Source of the DNA: Acanthornis magna
Taxonomy: Eukaryota > Chordata > Aves > Passeriformes > Acanthizidae
Direction: 5' to 3'
Assembly: GCA_036785705.1 (NCBI GenBank)
Contig: JAWUZG010000970.1
Coordinates: 5,304,501 to 5,368,500 of the forward strand
Length of the DNA stretch: 64,000 nt
Below, piece after piece: positions 37,794 through 51,989 of the stretch; positions within the stretch are counted from its first letter, which is position 1; every line of letters begins with the position of its first letter. Both the position numbers and the translations under genes were made by a program. The notes beneath the pieces are model-generated. The model was not told where the DNA came from. It was given only the letters and a program-made list of their open reading frames with translations, and did no database searches.

Positions 37794-40470
37794 GAGGAGC
37801 CGTGACTGAGGGTTTGTATTTGGAGGCCAGATCTCACTAAATTGCTCTCCACCACTTGGCCATCTCTTCCCAAATAGGGTTTTCCACCACATTTCTACCT
37901 CACAGTTTAACAGACAACTTGATTCCAAACCACTATCTGAATTCAAATAACTCACTGTTTCCTTGATATGTACCAGGTTGGTGTTATTCTCAATGGGTAT
38001 GCTTGAAAGTGGCAAAATGTCACGACATCAGTGCCATATACCAAGATACATACCAGAGCATGCTTAATCAGCTCTCAGTCCTCCTGCATCACAGGTTTTT
38101 CTGGTTTCTGAATCTCCAAACTTTTCTGGACAGATGTAGATTCATTTATATAATCTCAGCCCTAGTATAATAACTTGTTTTTCATGGGTCCTCAAATGCA
38201 CGAACTGGAGGCTAACATCCCTTTCTTACCTCCTCTAGTAAATTCACCAGTTCTGGGTCTATTCATTTTCCCAAACTCATTTGATAGATTTTACTGATGA
38301 TGGAACACAAATCTACAGGGCATCAATGAACAGCAAGGAATTATCACTCGCTTTTAATAAATGACAAGAAATACTAAGGATGTGGTGGTAATAGTAGCTG
38401 ACAGCATTATTACCATGAAATTTTTTCTGCTCCATTTACCTTGAGGGACAATTTCCCAGAGCTAACAAAGGCCAGAAGTGAATTCACATCCCAAACTGAG
38501 TAGTCAGACACAACCCACATTAGGGTTTTTGAAAAGGACTCATTTATCTGACAGACCTATACAGTCTTCTCCTTTCCATGTGCTATCGCAGAAGAAAACA
38601 CCTGAGAACACATCAGAAGCTACAGCCGTCATGTTTCCAACTAACAAGGACTGTTTTAAACAGCCCAGCTCCACAGTCAGTTTTGTATCAAACTCCTATC
38701 CTCTACAGATTAGACAAGAGCAGTGAATACTGAACATGGGAGATGCACCAAAGCAACACTTCTGGCAAGGATTTTCCATAGTCCACGCCCCCATCTGACA
38801 GGACTGTAGCAATGCTCCCAGGTGATACTGGGAATCTTTTGGATCTCATTGTCGCCATAGTAAGTACACTTCAACAGTGTAAAATACTTAGGCATCACTA
38901 CCATCCCTAGGCTCAAAAGCTTCCACAAAGCTACTTTGCATGGAATTGTCCTTAAGTTACTTTGTCGTTCCCTACCATTTATACAGACTCACAACTATTT
39001 CAGCCAGTCCCCCTGCATCACCAGGCAACCATCTACTTTCACTCCAAAGCTCGTCACTCTGTCAAGCTATAAGGGCCCATTTGCACAGAAGACCCAAGAC
39101 TGTGTGGGTCTGGCTACCTTTACAGTTATTGATCTGAATTATTTTCTGCCCAATAAGCCATAAATAAAAATTACAAAACCCAACATTTATTAGAAAAAAT
39201 ATGATTAGCAAAATATGATTATAGCTGTTAGTCATTTCAGCAGCAATGATGGCGCTCAGTGAACACCTTCCAGTCATTTACTTACTATGTTTAAAATTCT
39301 TGAAGGACTTTGTGTAGCTGTTTCATGTGTCAACAGTACATAATTATTACCTCACTATGTTAATCTGTATTACAGAATAGGTAAAAATCCCTGCAACTAT
39401 ATTTTTTCTCATTGAAGTGCTCAGTAAATGTTTGGGTTTTTTTCTTTTTTCTTTTTTAAAGGTCAAGTCCAAGGGTGGTAGATTTCTTCCCAAATTTACA
39501 TCCACTTGGCCCGATTCTGCCCTCTGACATTCATGCAGTTCAGCTGAATACAGGAGAGTTCCAATGGATTACTCAAAAAGATGAATCCTGTGAAGGTCTG
39601 ACTGTCCTCCAGCTCTGCTGGGAGTTTATAGATCTCGTCTTGACATGCATTATATTAGGCAGGCATGCATCAACATCTTTTAGTGATCAATTTTAAGCGT
39701 ACACATTGCTGTTTAATTTCAGTATAGCTAGTCACACTGCCAGCATGTACAGGCACAGGAATTAAGTGACAGCTGAACAAAACCATTTCTGCATGCATGT
39801 TTGCATGTTTTTGTGCTTAAACATCATGTCCTCTGCAAAGCACATGAAGGTACTACAGCATATATTTCTGCATGTGTTTATGTATCTACTACATCATGAT
39901 ATCCTGGCATCCCTTTCATTGCACCCATGCAGTGCCTCTGATGGGGTAAGCATTAACAGTTGGATTAGGGAGAACACAAGAAAAATATTGTTATCAGCCG
40001 GATGGGCTCCCTGATCTGGGTCCCCATGAGTTCAGTGCAAAGCACAGAGCAGAGCCAGTGTGGAGTGAGGGAAGCTTAAATAACTCAACTTCATCTTAAA
40101 CTGAAGGTGTTAATGGCCACTTCAGGAAGCATTCATCTTTGTGCATCTACTCGTGTGAACAATTCAAACACACACAGTGACTTACGGTGTATTAGACCAG
40201 TCATTCCTATGATCCTGACCCCAAAACTCAATCCTACGAGACTATTCTGGCAGAGAGAATTGGCAATAGCTTCAAGAAGCAAACCATATGGAAGACCGTC
40301 TTTTCAAAGTTTTGGACAGGCACAATATAATACAGTTGAAACATCATTATCTAACACCTTTGGATTCTCAAATATTCATTCCAGAAGGCAGGAAAGCTTG
40401 ACAATGTGTTACACAAAAATTCCTCCTATTATGGAACACTGCTTGCTTCCATATCACAGAGCAAGTTGTG

Positions 40471-40589
40471 CAGAGGGATTGTCTGACTTCTTGCACAGGG
40501 GATAGCATGCCTTGCACCAACAGCAAGCAGAGGGATTGTCTGACTTCTTGCATAGGGGATAGCATGCCTTGCACCAACAGTAAGCAGAG
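40471..40589 (+). repeat. 57-bp tandem duplication
   Basis: Two adjacent 57-bp copies (40471-40527 and 40528-40584) begin CAGAGGGATTGTCTGACTTC and differ by only two C/T transitions. The first five bases of a third copy follow. Unit length is a multiple of three, so an open frame runs through both, but no protein family is recognised. The near identity suggests a recent duplication. Confidence 0.97.
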
Positions 40590-43500
40590 CTGGTATGTGC
40601 AGGCACACAAAAACATGGATTACTCAGGCTGGCAGCATGAAACATTGAACTTGGAACTGAACGTGGCAGCAGGCCAGGAGATAAGATCCACAGTAGCACT
40701 TTGTGCTAAACATGTAAAACACGTCTGAATCGATGCTCAAAATAACAAACTCCCTTTAGTCCTCCCTGGCACTCTGTTGACAGATTGCTCAACTCCATGT
40801 TGGCCAACACATTCACTGTTATAAGTGTGGATACCCAGGGAAGTTTTCCTGGTTCTGCTGAACAATTTTTAGACTCTTCAAACTCTGTTGATTAAAAATT
40901 AATTAATAAATTAATTAATACAAGAGGATCTATATGATTTAACACATGCCTGTTTGGTCAAATTGCAGTTTTGATCCTGAATTAGATACACCTACTCTGC
41001 AAAGTGAAATTGCCCTCCCTAGAGATTTGCTGCATCCTGGTGGCCAGGATATATGGGCAGTGAAATTTTGCAAGGTGTGGCACAAACTTAACTGATTTCA
41101 ATAAAGAGACATTTATTGATTTCTGTAGGTTTGACACAGTATGTCAACATCATGACTTCTTCTAATAAAGACCAGGAGGAACATTTGAAAACAGTGCTGT
41201 TTGCCAGGGTCCCAGAAAATCCTGAACCACTCCCTTTGTGTCCCCCAAGAGGGATCTGAGCCCCACATCTGACCTAAATATTTCTTTAGACATATTCTGA
41301 CCATCCTTGGAACCCTCCTATCATAAATTTATTATGCATTTATAAGTGCCTTGTTTTTCAGATCTGTACCAGGCACTTGCAGACAATTCAGATGAGACAG
41401 AGAAACCACCACTGTTTACATGCAATCAACCTAATATGAAGAAGATAATGAACCTACTTCCCCATCACTGCTAGCCACAGTGAAAATAACTCAACAAAGC
41501 AACTCATGTGACTGGCATTATCAAACTGTGTACAGATCCCTTTTGCCACCCTGATATATGTACAACACCATTCTATGATATTCTGCTCAGAAAATCTGTT
41601 GTGATTTCTGTTGCATGCCTGAGCTGGTGGGAATTGGTATTCATGTCCTCTGAAGGCAACAATCCGTGGCTGTCTCCTCCCCCTTCTGTCTTCTTCCCCA
41701 AATCTCCCTCAACTGTCTTACTGACAGGAGGATACATTTATTATTTGTGAAGTTTTCATGGACAATTAATCTTGCAAATCTAGCTAATCACTAAAAACCC
41801 TCTTCCTGAAATTCAAAAGTCCTCCTGTTACATAGTAATAAGCCAATTCTAACTATGCTCAGGGAAAGAAAAGGACACATTCTTCAGCTATTTGAGACCT
41901 GTGGAAATTCCTCATGATCTCGGGTGGCCCTCATATTGACTCATCCATTTGTTTTATTCCCAAGAGAAGCCAGGCAAAGCTTGAACAGAAAAAAAGACAA
42001 GCACATATAGCAGAACTATTTCCTCTCTTTTCTCTAGTCTTTCATACAGATGTTTCTCCCCCCTACCCCCTGTAAACTATATTAAAAAAAAATTAAAAAA
42101 AGAAAGAAAAAGGGGTTCATAAACATTTTGAAAGTCTAGAAACTCTGCAGTCAGACAGAGGAGGTAGGGTTCATATCCAATTTGTTTTCCAACTACTTAG
42201 TTCTAGCAACCTGAAACAACAGAAAATTTTCTCTCCATGCATCTAATTAGACCAGTAAAAAAGGAGAGAAAATAGGATGTCCCCCACCTACTTCATTGAA
42301 GGAGAAACTCAGGCACAGGTAGTAGATTGACTGTGATCTTGCCCAAGATTCACCTGTCCAAGCTGATGCTACAAATCCATGTCAGAATCGGAACTGACCT
42401 TTCCTCTGGAACTGTTTTGTACTCAGACCTGAGCGAGCTCAAATGAAAACAACACTCAACCACAAAACAACAATAAATGGTCTTGGCATCTGGAAAAGTA
42501 GAAAACTGGGCTTTTGAGGACAAAAAGTTGCACATGAGATAAATGTAAACATTCCTCCCAAGAAACCTAAAGAATACGAAGCTGTAAAAAACTCAAAACA
42601 TTCCACACAAATTGATGAGAAACTGCAAATGATATTTTTAGGCTTTTCAAAAGAGTTGATATTAATAGTGCATCCCAAAAGGGCCAAGAGTAACCAGCAG
42701 TAAGAGACAGCAATTTTTCAATGTTTTTGAATCCTCCCTGTGTTGCCCCTGATTTTCTCCTCAGAAGATGTGAGATGTCTCTCTTCTTGAGCCATAGAGC
42801 ATTGATTGGATTCACATTCTTTTCACATTATCCCCTCTCATCCAGTGAAGTACATAAAGGACTCTGATCAGTGGACAATACCATTCTGTCATTCAAGGTA
42901 TTTGTCAAGGTTCTGTATTTAAATATGCACTGTTGGCAACAAAGGAATAAAGCTATGAAAGTTTATTAAAAAATTAAATGCAGCTATAAATTATTTTCTG
43001 TAATTATTATTCATTAATATTTAATATATTTATATAAAGGATAAATCTCCTCAATTCCCAAGGCATCCTGCATTTATTATGTGGAAACAACTTATCTCCT
43101 TCCCACTGTTGAGACTAGATTTGTAATAACTAGTAATGTTAAATGTATTTTTTTAAATCAATAAAAAATAAATACATAAACACTTCCCTCCAGAATGCTC
43201 CTGATGTTTTTCACAAAATTAAAAAAAGAATAACTACAAAATGCCAAGGGACTTCATAACCATTTCATTATTACCTTCCTAATTGCATGTGGTGGAACTG
43301 CATAATCAGTTTACTGAAATTGAAATCTTTGGAACTGAATCTCCCTACAGACACTAACAATAAGCATCCTGTGCAATAACACTGTACTTAATGTAATATA
43401 AACATTATATGCACCAAGCTTTAAACATCCCTGGGCTTCACCTGCTGGAATTGGACATTTTTAACACTCTTGTGTTCTGCCACTGCGTTGAATCAAATAT

Positions 43501-46500
43501 CTAATTTACAGACTGCAAAATACAATATTCCCATATTACAATAAATAAAGGAAGATACATTCAGAAAACAGACACACACACACAATTGGTATAAGGATAA
43601 GCAAGACTACATTTAATAAAGTGGAAATAAAGCAGACCCTTCTAGAAATCTGAATGGATTTTCATGCACAATATAAAAGAAATTGTTTCTGCTTCCCACT
43701 TTGTCCCTGTTCCTCTGCAAATAACTAGGCTCATACCACACAGTCAGAAGCAACTTACTCCTACTTTAAAAGGGGACTTTACTCTTTTGAGGAGGTCCAT
43801 TCATACAAACCAAAGTACTTTTAATCCACTGCATACCCAGTTATCAATAGGATTTCTCTCGAAAGAAAGACTATTTTGGATTTGCAGGATTAACATGGTA
43901 GCAAGTAATGATGCAACTAAGAAAATTCACCTGCACACTTTCAAGTCAATATTGTGTCAACACAAAGAACTCAAAATCAAGAAAAATGTGTACCTTTATC
44001 TGTTTTCATTTTCAACAACAAATACTAAAAAAACCCTAAGGTTTTATTATTATTTTATTGTTAATAATAGTATTTTAAAGTTTTTTTGCTCTTTTTAAAA
44101 TTCAATAAAAGATTTAGGGGGTGGTGGGAGGAACCCTGGTGGATTGGTTTTGAAAAAATCTTTGTTCAAACAGCATATTTAGAAAAGTCTTTACCAAACA
44201 GGAGTTCAGTGTCTCAGTTAAAGAGGGCCTGAAATGACTTCTAATATCAAAAAAGGAGTGGAGAAAGTTGCTTCTTCTTCTCTATAGTTCTATTACCATG
44301 CACCAGCAATGGCATGTCTATGTATTAAAATGCTGCCCTCAGTCATCTCATCTTCATAAAGTTTTATAAGATGCTGAAAACAAAAATTAAGGTTAGGGCT
44401 ACTAGATATGGGGACTGATCAGTTCTCTTGCAGCCTTCCCCTACATTCAGCACTGATGGTGCATAATACTGTGGTGTCAAAACCAGTATGGGACTTCACA
44501 ACCAAAGCCAGAAGTAGCAGCTCTGCTTTAGGACAGGGTACTGCATAATTGATCTCAGCATTTTGCAACAGTATTTTAAACTTTTTAAGAACATAACCGC
44601 TTTGCAAAGATGTGTAAGGCATCAAAGAGATCATTTGGAGCCAGCTTCATACTTGAACAAAGCCTCACAGTAACTTGCTCCTACCACAGGGATGGACATC
44701 ACATCACAGGCAAAGAAGATGTCTGGTTAGTATCCTAAGAACTGCAATGACAGAATAAATTTAAGATCATTTTAAACACAGGGAGCCCAATCTTACATCA
44801 CTCAGTACTTTCTGGTGTCAGCACAACGCATAAGATAGAGCATGATCATTTTGGGAAGAACAGGAGGAAACAGACTTGACAAGAGTGGCTGGGGAGGGCA
44901 TGAGACAACACAGTGTGTTGTCCTTGGCGTGCTACTTTGATTACTTAAACCTCAGTCTGGAAAAGCACTTGAAACACATAAACCCCCAAATAACAGAAGA
45001 GCTTGGCATGGTGAATGGAAAAACTCCTATTGATTTGAAAGAGGATTGCTGGACAAGGACCATTTGTCCTGTATGTGAAGTACTGGTTCATAACAAAAAG
45101 ATTTACCTGCCACCTTTAAAACATTAGTATGCTAAACAACAGAAATGGAAAGATAAGGAGAAAATGCAGTCAATCAAATTTAACTACACTTTCTCCTCAG
45201 CAGGTCCATACCCAGCTAAAACATGAACAGCGGGGAAGCACTGCACATTTGCACCAGCTGAAAGCCCCCTCAAAACAATCTGAGAAAGAAGCAAACCAAA
45301 ATGGATGCGACAATCAAAATATCAGAAGAAAACAACATTAATGCAATCTTAATGCAAATGGAATGCAATTTATTTTGTTGCTCAATACTGTCTTTCTGTA
45401 TATAACACAAACCATTGGAAGTAGGTTGGATGATTTTAACAAGGTTTATTCAATATATGTTTTATTATTCAATAATTTTTTAAAAAATAACTTACTGTGC
45501 TGCATGTGTGTATACATATATATTGACCCCATCCTCTCCTTTTTGAGTAGAACTATCCTTGGATCACCTCACATAAATACAAGCAGGCTGATGCCTACAT
45601 AAATAAAAATACAGTTTTACTCCTTTTTCCCTTAGTATTAGTTTATTCTTCAGCATCATTCTGAATGATAAAGAACTACATAAGAAATATCCCTCTGGGA
45701 GTCAGTCCCCTCCACTGTCTCATCTTTAAGCAAAATTTTGCATTTGAAATTTGCAGTAGTTATGTATACCAGTAGCAAAGGTAAGTTGAAGTACCCAAAC
45801 TACATCAATAGTTTGTTTTAAATACCTACTTACATTCTGTAAATCAGCAGCCTCAAGAACATGAAACATTTGCAGGATCAGAACAGATTCAAGAAATTAA
45901 TTTATGATGGAGTCCGAGTTATATTGCTTGAATGATTTTTTCTACCATCTGAGAAATAAGGAATAGCCCTTAGTAGCAACTCTCCATCATTTTCCACCCC
46001 ATCTTTTAAAATCTAATGCTAAAATAGATCTGTATCTGGGGTGGGAAGAGAAAAGAATTTTCAGAATTCCACCACAAATCATTGCATTTTCAATATACAT
46101 GTTCTGGATGGATGAGATGCAGAGAAAGAATATTTAGGATAAGTAGAATCACATCTATCACTAACATAAAGAGGTGAAATGCACATGGGTTGATATTGCC
46201 ATGGCATGGAAAGCCTGTAAAAAAATAAAATCCTTATCAAATAGCACTGCATTCTCCACTGTCATTGAAAAATTAGCATTTAGTGTTACATGCAACTTTC
46301 AGGAGAGCATCTGCAATGTCTTTCTGCACATAAGCAATATACCCTGCCAGCGAGCATGAAATCATAGAGCTTGGAGAAGCGGCCTCCAAGCAGACAGATA
46401 GCCCTGGTTTGGGGGCATGATGAATTGTGTATTCAGCTGCAGACTGAAAGTACACAAACCTGAGCCTGGACATGAAAATCTTTGACCTGTTTGCTATGAA

Positions 46501-49157
46501 ACAAACAGGTAATTGGCTCCTCTTGAGAAGTCCCAGCTTGTCATGGAGGCGGTGACAGGAGTAAGTCACCCCCAAAGGAGTATCCATTCATCTCATGGGA
46601 GTAAATCAAATCAGAACCCAATGGAAAAAAGCAAAAGAGCTTCTTCTCCTCAGCTCCTCTTGTCCCAGGAACACAATGAGGCAGGCAGTAATGCTTTCTG
46701 ACTCACCACAGATTCAGTAAATGCAACTCCCAAGGGAGGCTTGAACTAGATTGGGTTTGGAGTTTGACAGCAGAGCTGCTAAATAGAACCAACAGCATGC
46801 TTGAAATAAAAGCAGTGATGTGTTAAAAATCCCATTGTAAAGCCTGTTTACCTGTCTGATTTCTTCACATTTCTTTCTCTCTCACTTCCTCCCCACCCCC
46901 AAATAAAAAAAGTAGATTTGAAGGTAGAAGGCAAACCTGAGACTACCAGACTTCAGGAGCTCATAAAGCATACAAGAGTTCTATGGCTACTTCTTTGGAT
47001 TGTAGTATGGTAACTTTCTTTCAAGGCTTGGTGAAGCCCCATGCTAGCACAGACCTGGGTCTTTAGTGATGGATTTGTACCTAAATATGATAATTAGCAG
47101 GGAAAGCACGTTATTACTCATAATACCGTAAGAAGATTTTAAGTGAGAATACAAAAGCAAAGAGGTCCTTCCCATGACTACCCTGCTTGAACTCATTTCC
47201 AATAAGGCCAGGTGGAGAAGCTCTAACAGATGCCACTAGGAACCATACCAAACCCCACGTCTTATAAACTCAAAAGCATACTTCACTTGAGAAGGACTTT
47301 CTTGACACTAATGTAGTCCAGACATAACAACGAAAACTATAGCTTTTTAAAGCTGTAAAGCAAAACTGGTTCATAAAACCATTTTCCTCTGCAAGATAGT
47401 AACCTAAATTTAAATATGGTAGACTCTGTATTTCCTTTCTACGGGCTCAGCTCTCCTTTCTATCCTTCTTAGTCAGCATGCCCAAATTGTCAGGGAGAGT
47501 GGCAGCACTAAGGCAGGAAAGGCCACTAAAACTTCGTACTATTATCTATTATCACGACATCCAGCTACGACACTTGTTTTTCCTATTTACCCTCTCTCCC
47601 ACAAAAAACACAAGGAAGGAGGCAGGAAACTTGGATCTGGACTTGGTACTCGGGAAACTCCATTTTCCTAAGGAACTGTTTCGTTTTATTATTATTTCCA
47701 CTATTGTCTTCAATAAGATACATCACCAGGAGGCTCTCTCAAATCTTTTGAGACGCAGAGACACACAGCAAGCTCTGATTGAGAGGGCATATTACTTGGC
47801 AGAGAGGCAGAGGACACAAGGCTGCCTCTGTCAGAAGGAGGCATAAGTTGTCTGGGGATGGTGAAGGGAGTTGCCTGCAAGCAGTGGCAGCTAGGCCCAA
47901 TCTGAAGAGCAGACACCACAGGCACTATCACCTGTGACACACTTATGCAGGATCTAAAACAATGCTCAGCTTTGGCCTCCAGCTGCCACAATGGTACAAA
48001 TACTGCAAAGCAAAAAAATGCGACAGTCTGAAAGGGATACTCATGGGCTAGAATAACAGGAAGATCAGCTTTTCTGCACATACAAAATTTTAAAATCACT
48101 CAAATTGTCCAGTAGATACATGACATCAGATATGAAATACAGACAAAGTATGAAGTATCTCTCTGGTTAGAGTGTCAGGTAGGGAAAGCAAGAAAGGAAA
48201 GTCAGGAATGCTTTGTCCATCTCTTGAATCAGGATTTCTTGACTACCAGTCTCTATGCTCCAATGACTAATCCCTGCATCCAATAACTAAGGAAGCTCCA
48301 TGCATGTAACACTAATCTTATCTTGATGTTAGAAGAAAAAAAGATCAATACAGTATTCATAAGATGATGTATGACTAAAATATTGATGCAATATTTCTCA
48401 CGTGTATCAATGCCTGGCTATTTCTATTTTGTTTGCTTTTCTATGTATGCAAAACACGTACTATGTTTCTTGCTGTTGTATACCCTGCTCTTTTAATTCC
48501 TATAAGAATAAACAAAATTAAGAAAAGGCTTCAACAACACTTTTGCTTATCCATATCAAGGTTGCTTCAGCATTATAGGGTTCCATTCCACCAGACACTG
48601 AACTATAGTGTAGATAATGAAAATTGGGAACATTTTAGCACATGTTGGAATTAATTAGAGCCTAGTAGAAACAGTGCCCAGAATTCTTTACCTTTCATTT
48701 CTACTATTTAATTTCATATTCTCAGCCTCCTTATATTTTCCTTATTTTCCAAAAAGCCTGTAATTTCTGCTTATATCTCCATCCTTTTGTCCTGTATGTG
48801 TACAGCACCTAATGCCATGAAATCCCCTGAACAAAATATGGAATTACGAAGAGATAATACAACAGTCAACATTCCTGAATTTGACCTAAAGGAGTAGACT
48901 AGCAATACGCAATTGTTTTTCTATTAAAAAAAAAAGTCATCCTCTTATATTATTTAATTCCCAATACTGTATAAACAAATCAAAATTAAATTTCCAAACT
49001 TATTTATTTTCTTAAGACACCAGAATTTTGCCTATTTAATTATCCCTGCTTGGCAATAGGGACTGCTGTAAAGCCTATATCTCAAGATGGGAATAACTTG
49101 ACCTGTAGATCCACGTAGAAAATGCCTGATTCTATGCTATTTTATTTTTACTGGAAA

Positions 49158-49280
49158 ATGCCAAAATAGCTAAAATCAGTTAACTGAATTTCACCAAAAT
49201 GCCAAAATAGCTAAAACCAGTTAACTGAATTTCACCAAAATGCCAAAATAGCTAAAACCAGTTAACTGAATTTCATCAAA
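49158..49280 (+). repeat. 41-bp tandem triplication
   Basis: Three head-to-tail 41-bp units start at 49158, 49199 and 49240, each beginning ATGCCAAAATAGCTAAAA and containing CAGTTAACTGAATTTCA. Unit 1 differs from the others at one position (ATCAG versus ACCAG) and unit 3 has CATCAAA for CACCAAA. Each unit contains the palindrome CAGTTAACTG, so that 10-bp palindrome recurs every 41 bp. Confidence 0.97.
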
Positions 49281-50914
49281 ACTCTATTTTCAGAAGAGGA
49301 AGGGTACACTCAATTTATAGCAGAACACTCATTTCTAACATCAAGAATACAATTTCAGACTGCAACCAGAACTGAAGGGGGAAAGAAACAGACCAGGTTT
49401 TCTAAGAACACAAATGCCCCCAGCGCTTTCCACACTTGATTGAGTCTGGGGGCACAAAGATCTGACTCAGGACACAAAACTTAGTCTCTCCCAAAGTAAT
49501 GCCCCATGACACTGCACCCTTGTGTTCTCTTAGATGCATATTCTTCCATTATCTTTTAGTGAAATAGCTCCTTTGCTTTTCCACAACTGAAAGAAAGCCA
49601 GGAACAAACATTTGGTGTTTTATGTCAAGTAGGACTCACATCTGGGTCGGCCCTAGTAGCCTTCAGCCCTTCCAGAGCCTAGTGCCACACATACACACTT
49701 CACTCTACATATGTTTCAGCATTTTGAACACAGTGCCAGTGCTCAAGGCACATATTGCAGAACTCAGAAATTCAGGCCCAGTTATGAGCTGCAGTGGAAA
49801 GGTGTTGTTTGTAATAGGTCTCATGTGAGATGTGGTTCACATGTAGACGAAACACAACCTGGATGATCCAGGATCACCCTCCCATATTGCTCCTATTTTA
49901 AAAAAACCCACCCAAGCAACCAAAACTTAGCATTTAATTGTGAAAATTAACTGGTGCTTGTTTTACTCAGAAATGCAAGACATTGATAAATAAGTAAATT
50001 TTCAACACTGTTAATATTGTCAAACACCTATATGCTAGTTCTTTAAAAACTATTGATTTCAAACCATGCATAAAAAGATGGAGGAGATATATAAGTATTT
50101 TAAAGAAATTTTATTTTTACATAATGAAATTTCTTTCATCAGTTACCTAGACCAGTGAAATGTTTATTCCATGAAAGGGATCTTTCCCACATCTTCAGCA
50201 GAAGGAAACACAATTTTTTGTCTACTGCCTCACAAGCTCTGCAGAGAGGTTGGCAAAGGGTCCCTACAGGGATGACAGATCATGTGGCCCCTAGGGTTGA
50301 TCCAGTGTATCATCCCTGCTCTTAAAACTGGACATAAGTGCCTTGCAGGTTCACAGCCAGGGGACACTGTATTGTGTGGGGTTGTGAACATCTTTTTGGA
50401 GGAACATCGTACTGCAGTTACCTATTTGTTTAAACCTTGCAACTTGGGTAACAGTTCCTCTATATGATAGCAATATTAATAATGTGATGCTGAAGCTATT
50501 GGTTGCCTTCCCCTCCAAAGAGATTTCAATCAAAACAGAAAAATAGCACTAATTGCTGGGCAGACTGACTCCTGGACATACACCAAAATGTCTCCATTCA
50601 GGACATTAATTGTCTCTGTAAATGCTGCATGTGCAGATATAGCTGCAGCAACTCCTATATGAAGTCATGCATGTCCCATGGATAGACCATGCGGTACGTA
50701 ACATACCATCCACCCACAGATATTTTTTAAGTTTGTTTCCATTACTCTTTCCTTGGATTTATTACTGTCATGATACATATTTTCTTCCTTTTTCTGACCA
50801 TCTTTCCAGTGTTTATAAACACACTGTAACATAATATGCAATCCTTCTTGGGTTTTTCAGAAAACACTGCAATACAAATAATATAGACCTACAAAATCTA
50901 GGTGGATACTTTAT

Positions 50915-50938
50915 CCATATATATATACATATATATAG
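50915..50938 (+). repeat. TA-rich alternating tract
   Basis: An alternating AT run with ATACAT in the middle. It is a short self-complementary simple repeat that could extrude as a cruciform or arise by slippage. Confidence 0.8.
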
Positions 50939-51437
50939 CAAGGTGTGGCATGCATCTGTCATTCAGACCTTGCCATGTCATACACAAATATTTCATTAAT
51001 GCATCTCACATGGATTTTTTTAACCTTTAATCCCCTGATTAGGTGACTGATTTAAAGGGTAATTATTTGATTCCAGTCTCCCTGCTCCATCAAAATGTTC
51101 TCTTTTATCACTCTGCAAAAACATGAAACTTCTATCAAAAGTTAAATTAGCTCAGGACATAGAAATGGAGTATCCTGATTTAATGGTAGGCTTAAGGTGA
51201 AAGCCTTTCACCACACTCTTATATAAAAAATTACAGAATGTTACTCTAAAAGGGAAAATCTTGGCTTCCCAAAGCAGCACAGTTCTTCTAGAAAGTCTCC
51301 ACTGAAAACACTTCAATGTCATTACAATTTTATGCTGTGAAAAGATATCTTAAGTGGCTTTCTTAAGTATTGCAGAAGATTTTATGGATCCCTCTAAGCC
51401 TTGCTCAGTTTAGCTCGATCCAAATACACCTGAGAAT

Positions 51438-51458
51438 AAAAAAAAAAAAAAAAAAAAA
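51438..51458 (+). repeat. Poly(A) run, about 21 bp
   Basis: Uninterrupted A run followed by CCC and a further A7 run; no source gene recognised upstream. Confidence 0.9.
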
Positions 51459-51989
51459 CCCAAAAAAACTGCAGCAAAATGCTGAGTAGCCACCAGTTCT
51501 GATTCTGCAGGCACATTTGCATGTACTTTCTTTTATCCTGGAACTGATAGAGTGGATGGAGACATTGCACAATAAGGAGGCACCAGGCCCCACTAGGTAT
51601 TGTTCAGACCTTACATGACGCAAGTGCCAGGAAAACCTCACTTCCCTTCCCACTCTGTCCCTGCACTTCCATGAGCCAGGGCAGGGGAGCTCTGCTCCCA
51701 TCAGTGAAAATACTCACATCAGTAAGGTTATGGACACACAGAAATATTTATCAAACCAAAAATCCATGATATTCACTGCACAAGCAGTGAGGCACACAGA
51801 TAATTAAAAGTTCACCGGTCCAATTGGCCCAACCATATTTTACCATGTCAATAGACTTAAAGACCTATTGGAAGAAGAACAATACAAGTGAGAAGTACAG
51901 CTGAGGCAATTAAGCACAAAATTTCTAAACTAGTCTTGGCAGATCATCACAGCTTTATGTTACACATTCTGTCATGCCAAGTTCCTCAG

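Noticed and set aside
37162..38015. Long open frames on both strands (up to 239 codons) across the G-rich array
   Set aside because: They arise only because a stop-free pentanucleotide repeat is open in all frames; the flanking residues match no family and there are no splice or start signals.
40107..40505. 132-codon plus-strand open frame ending in the 57-bp repeat
   Set aside because: No domain, no splice support, and the end is created by the tandem duplication.
41620..41690. Candidate upstream POU6F2 exon (minus strand contains SED-like codons near 41640)
   Set aside because: The residues around it do not fit the expected SNDSEDTPSK-type context, and no acceptor and donor pair fits.
43664..44098. 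144-codon plus-strand open frame
   Set aside because: Composition drifts into low-complexity T/A-rich sequence (runs of F, Y and N at the end), with no recognisable domain. Considered chance.
46273..46587. 104-codon minus-strand open frame, same strand as POU6F2
   Set aside because: It does not resemble the expected upstream POU6F2 exon and contains no recognisable domain.
47478..48099. Overlapping 122- and 129-codon open frames on opposite strands
   Set aside because: Overlapping frames on both strands without family resemblance indicate a stop-poor stretch rather than a gene.
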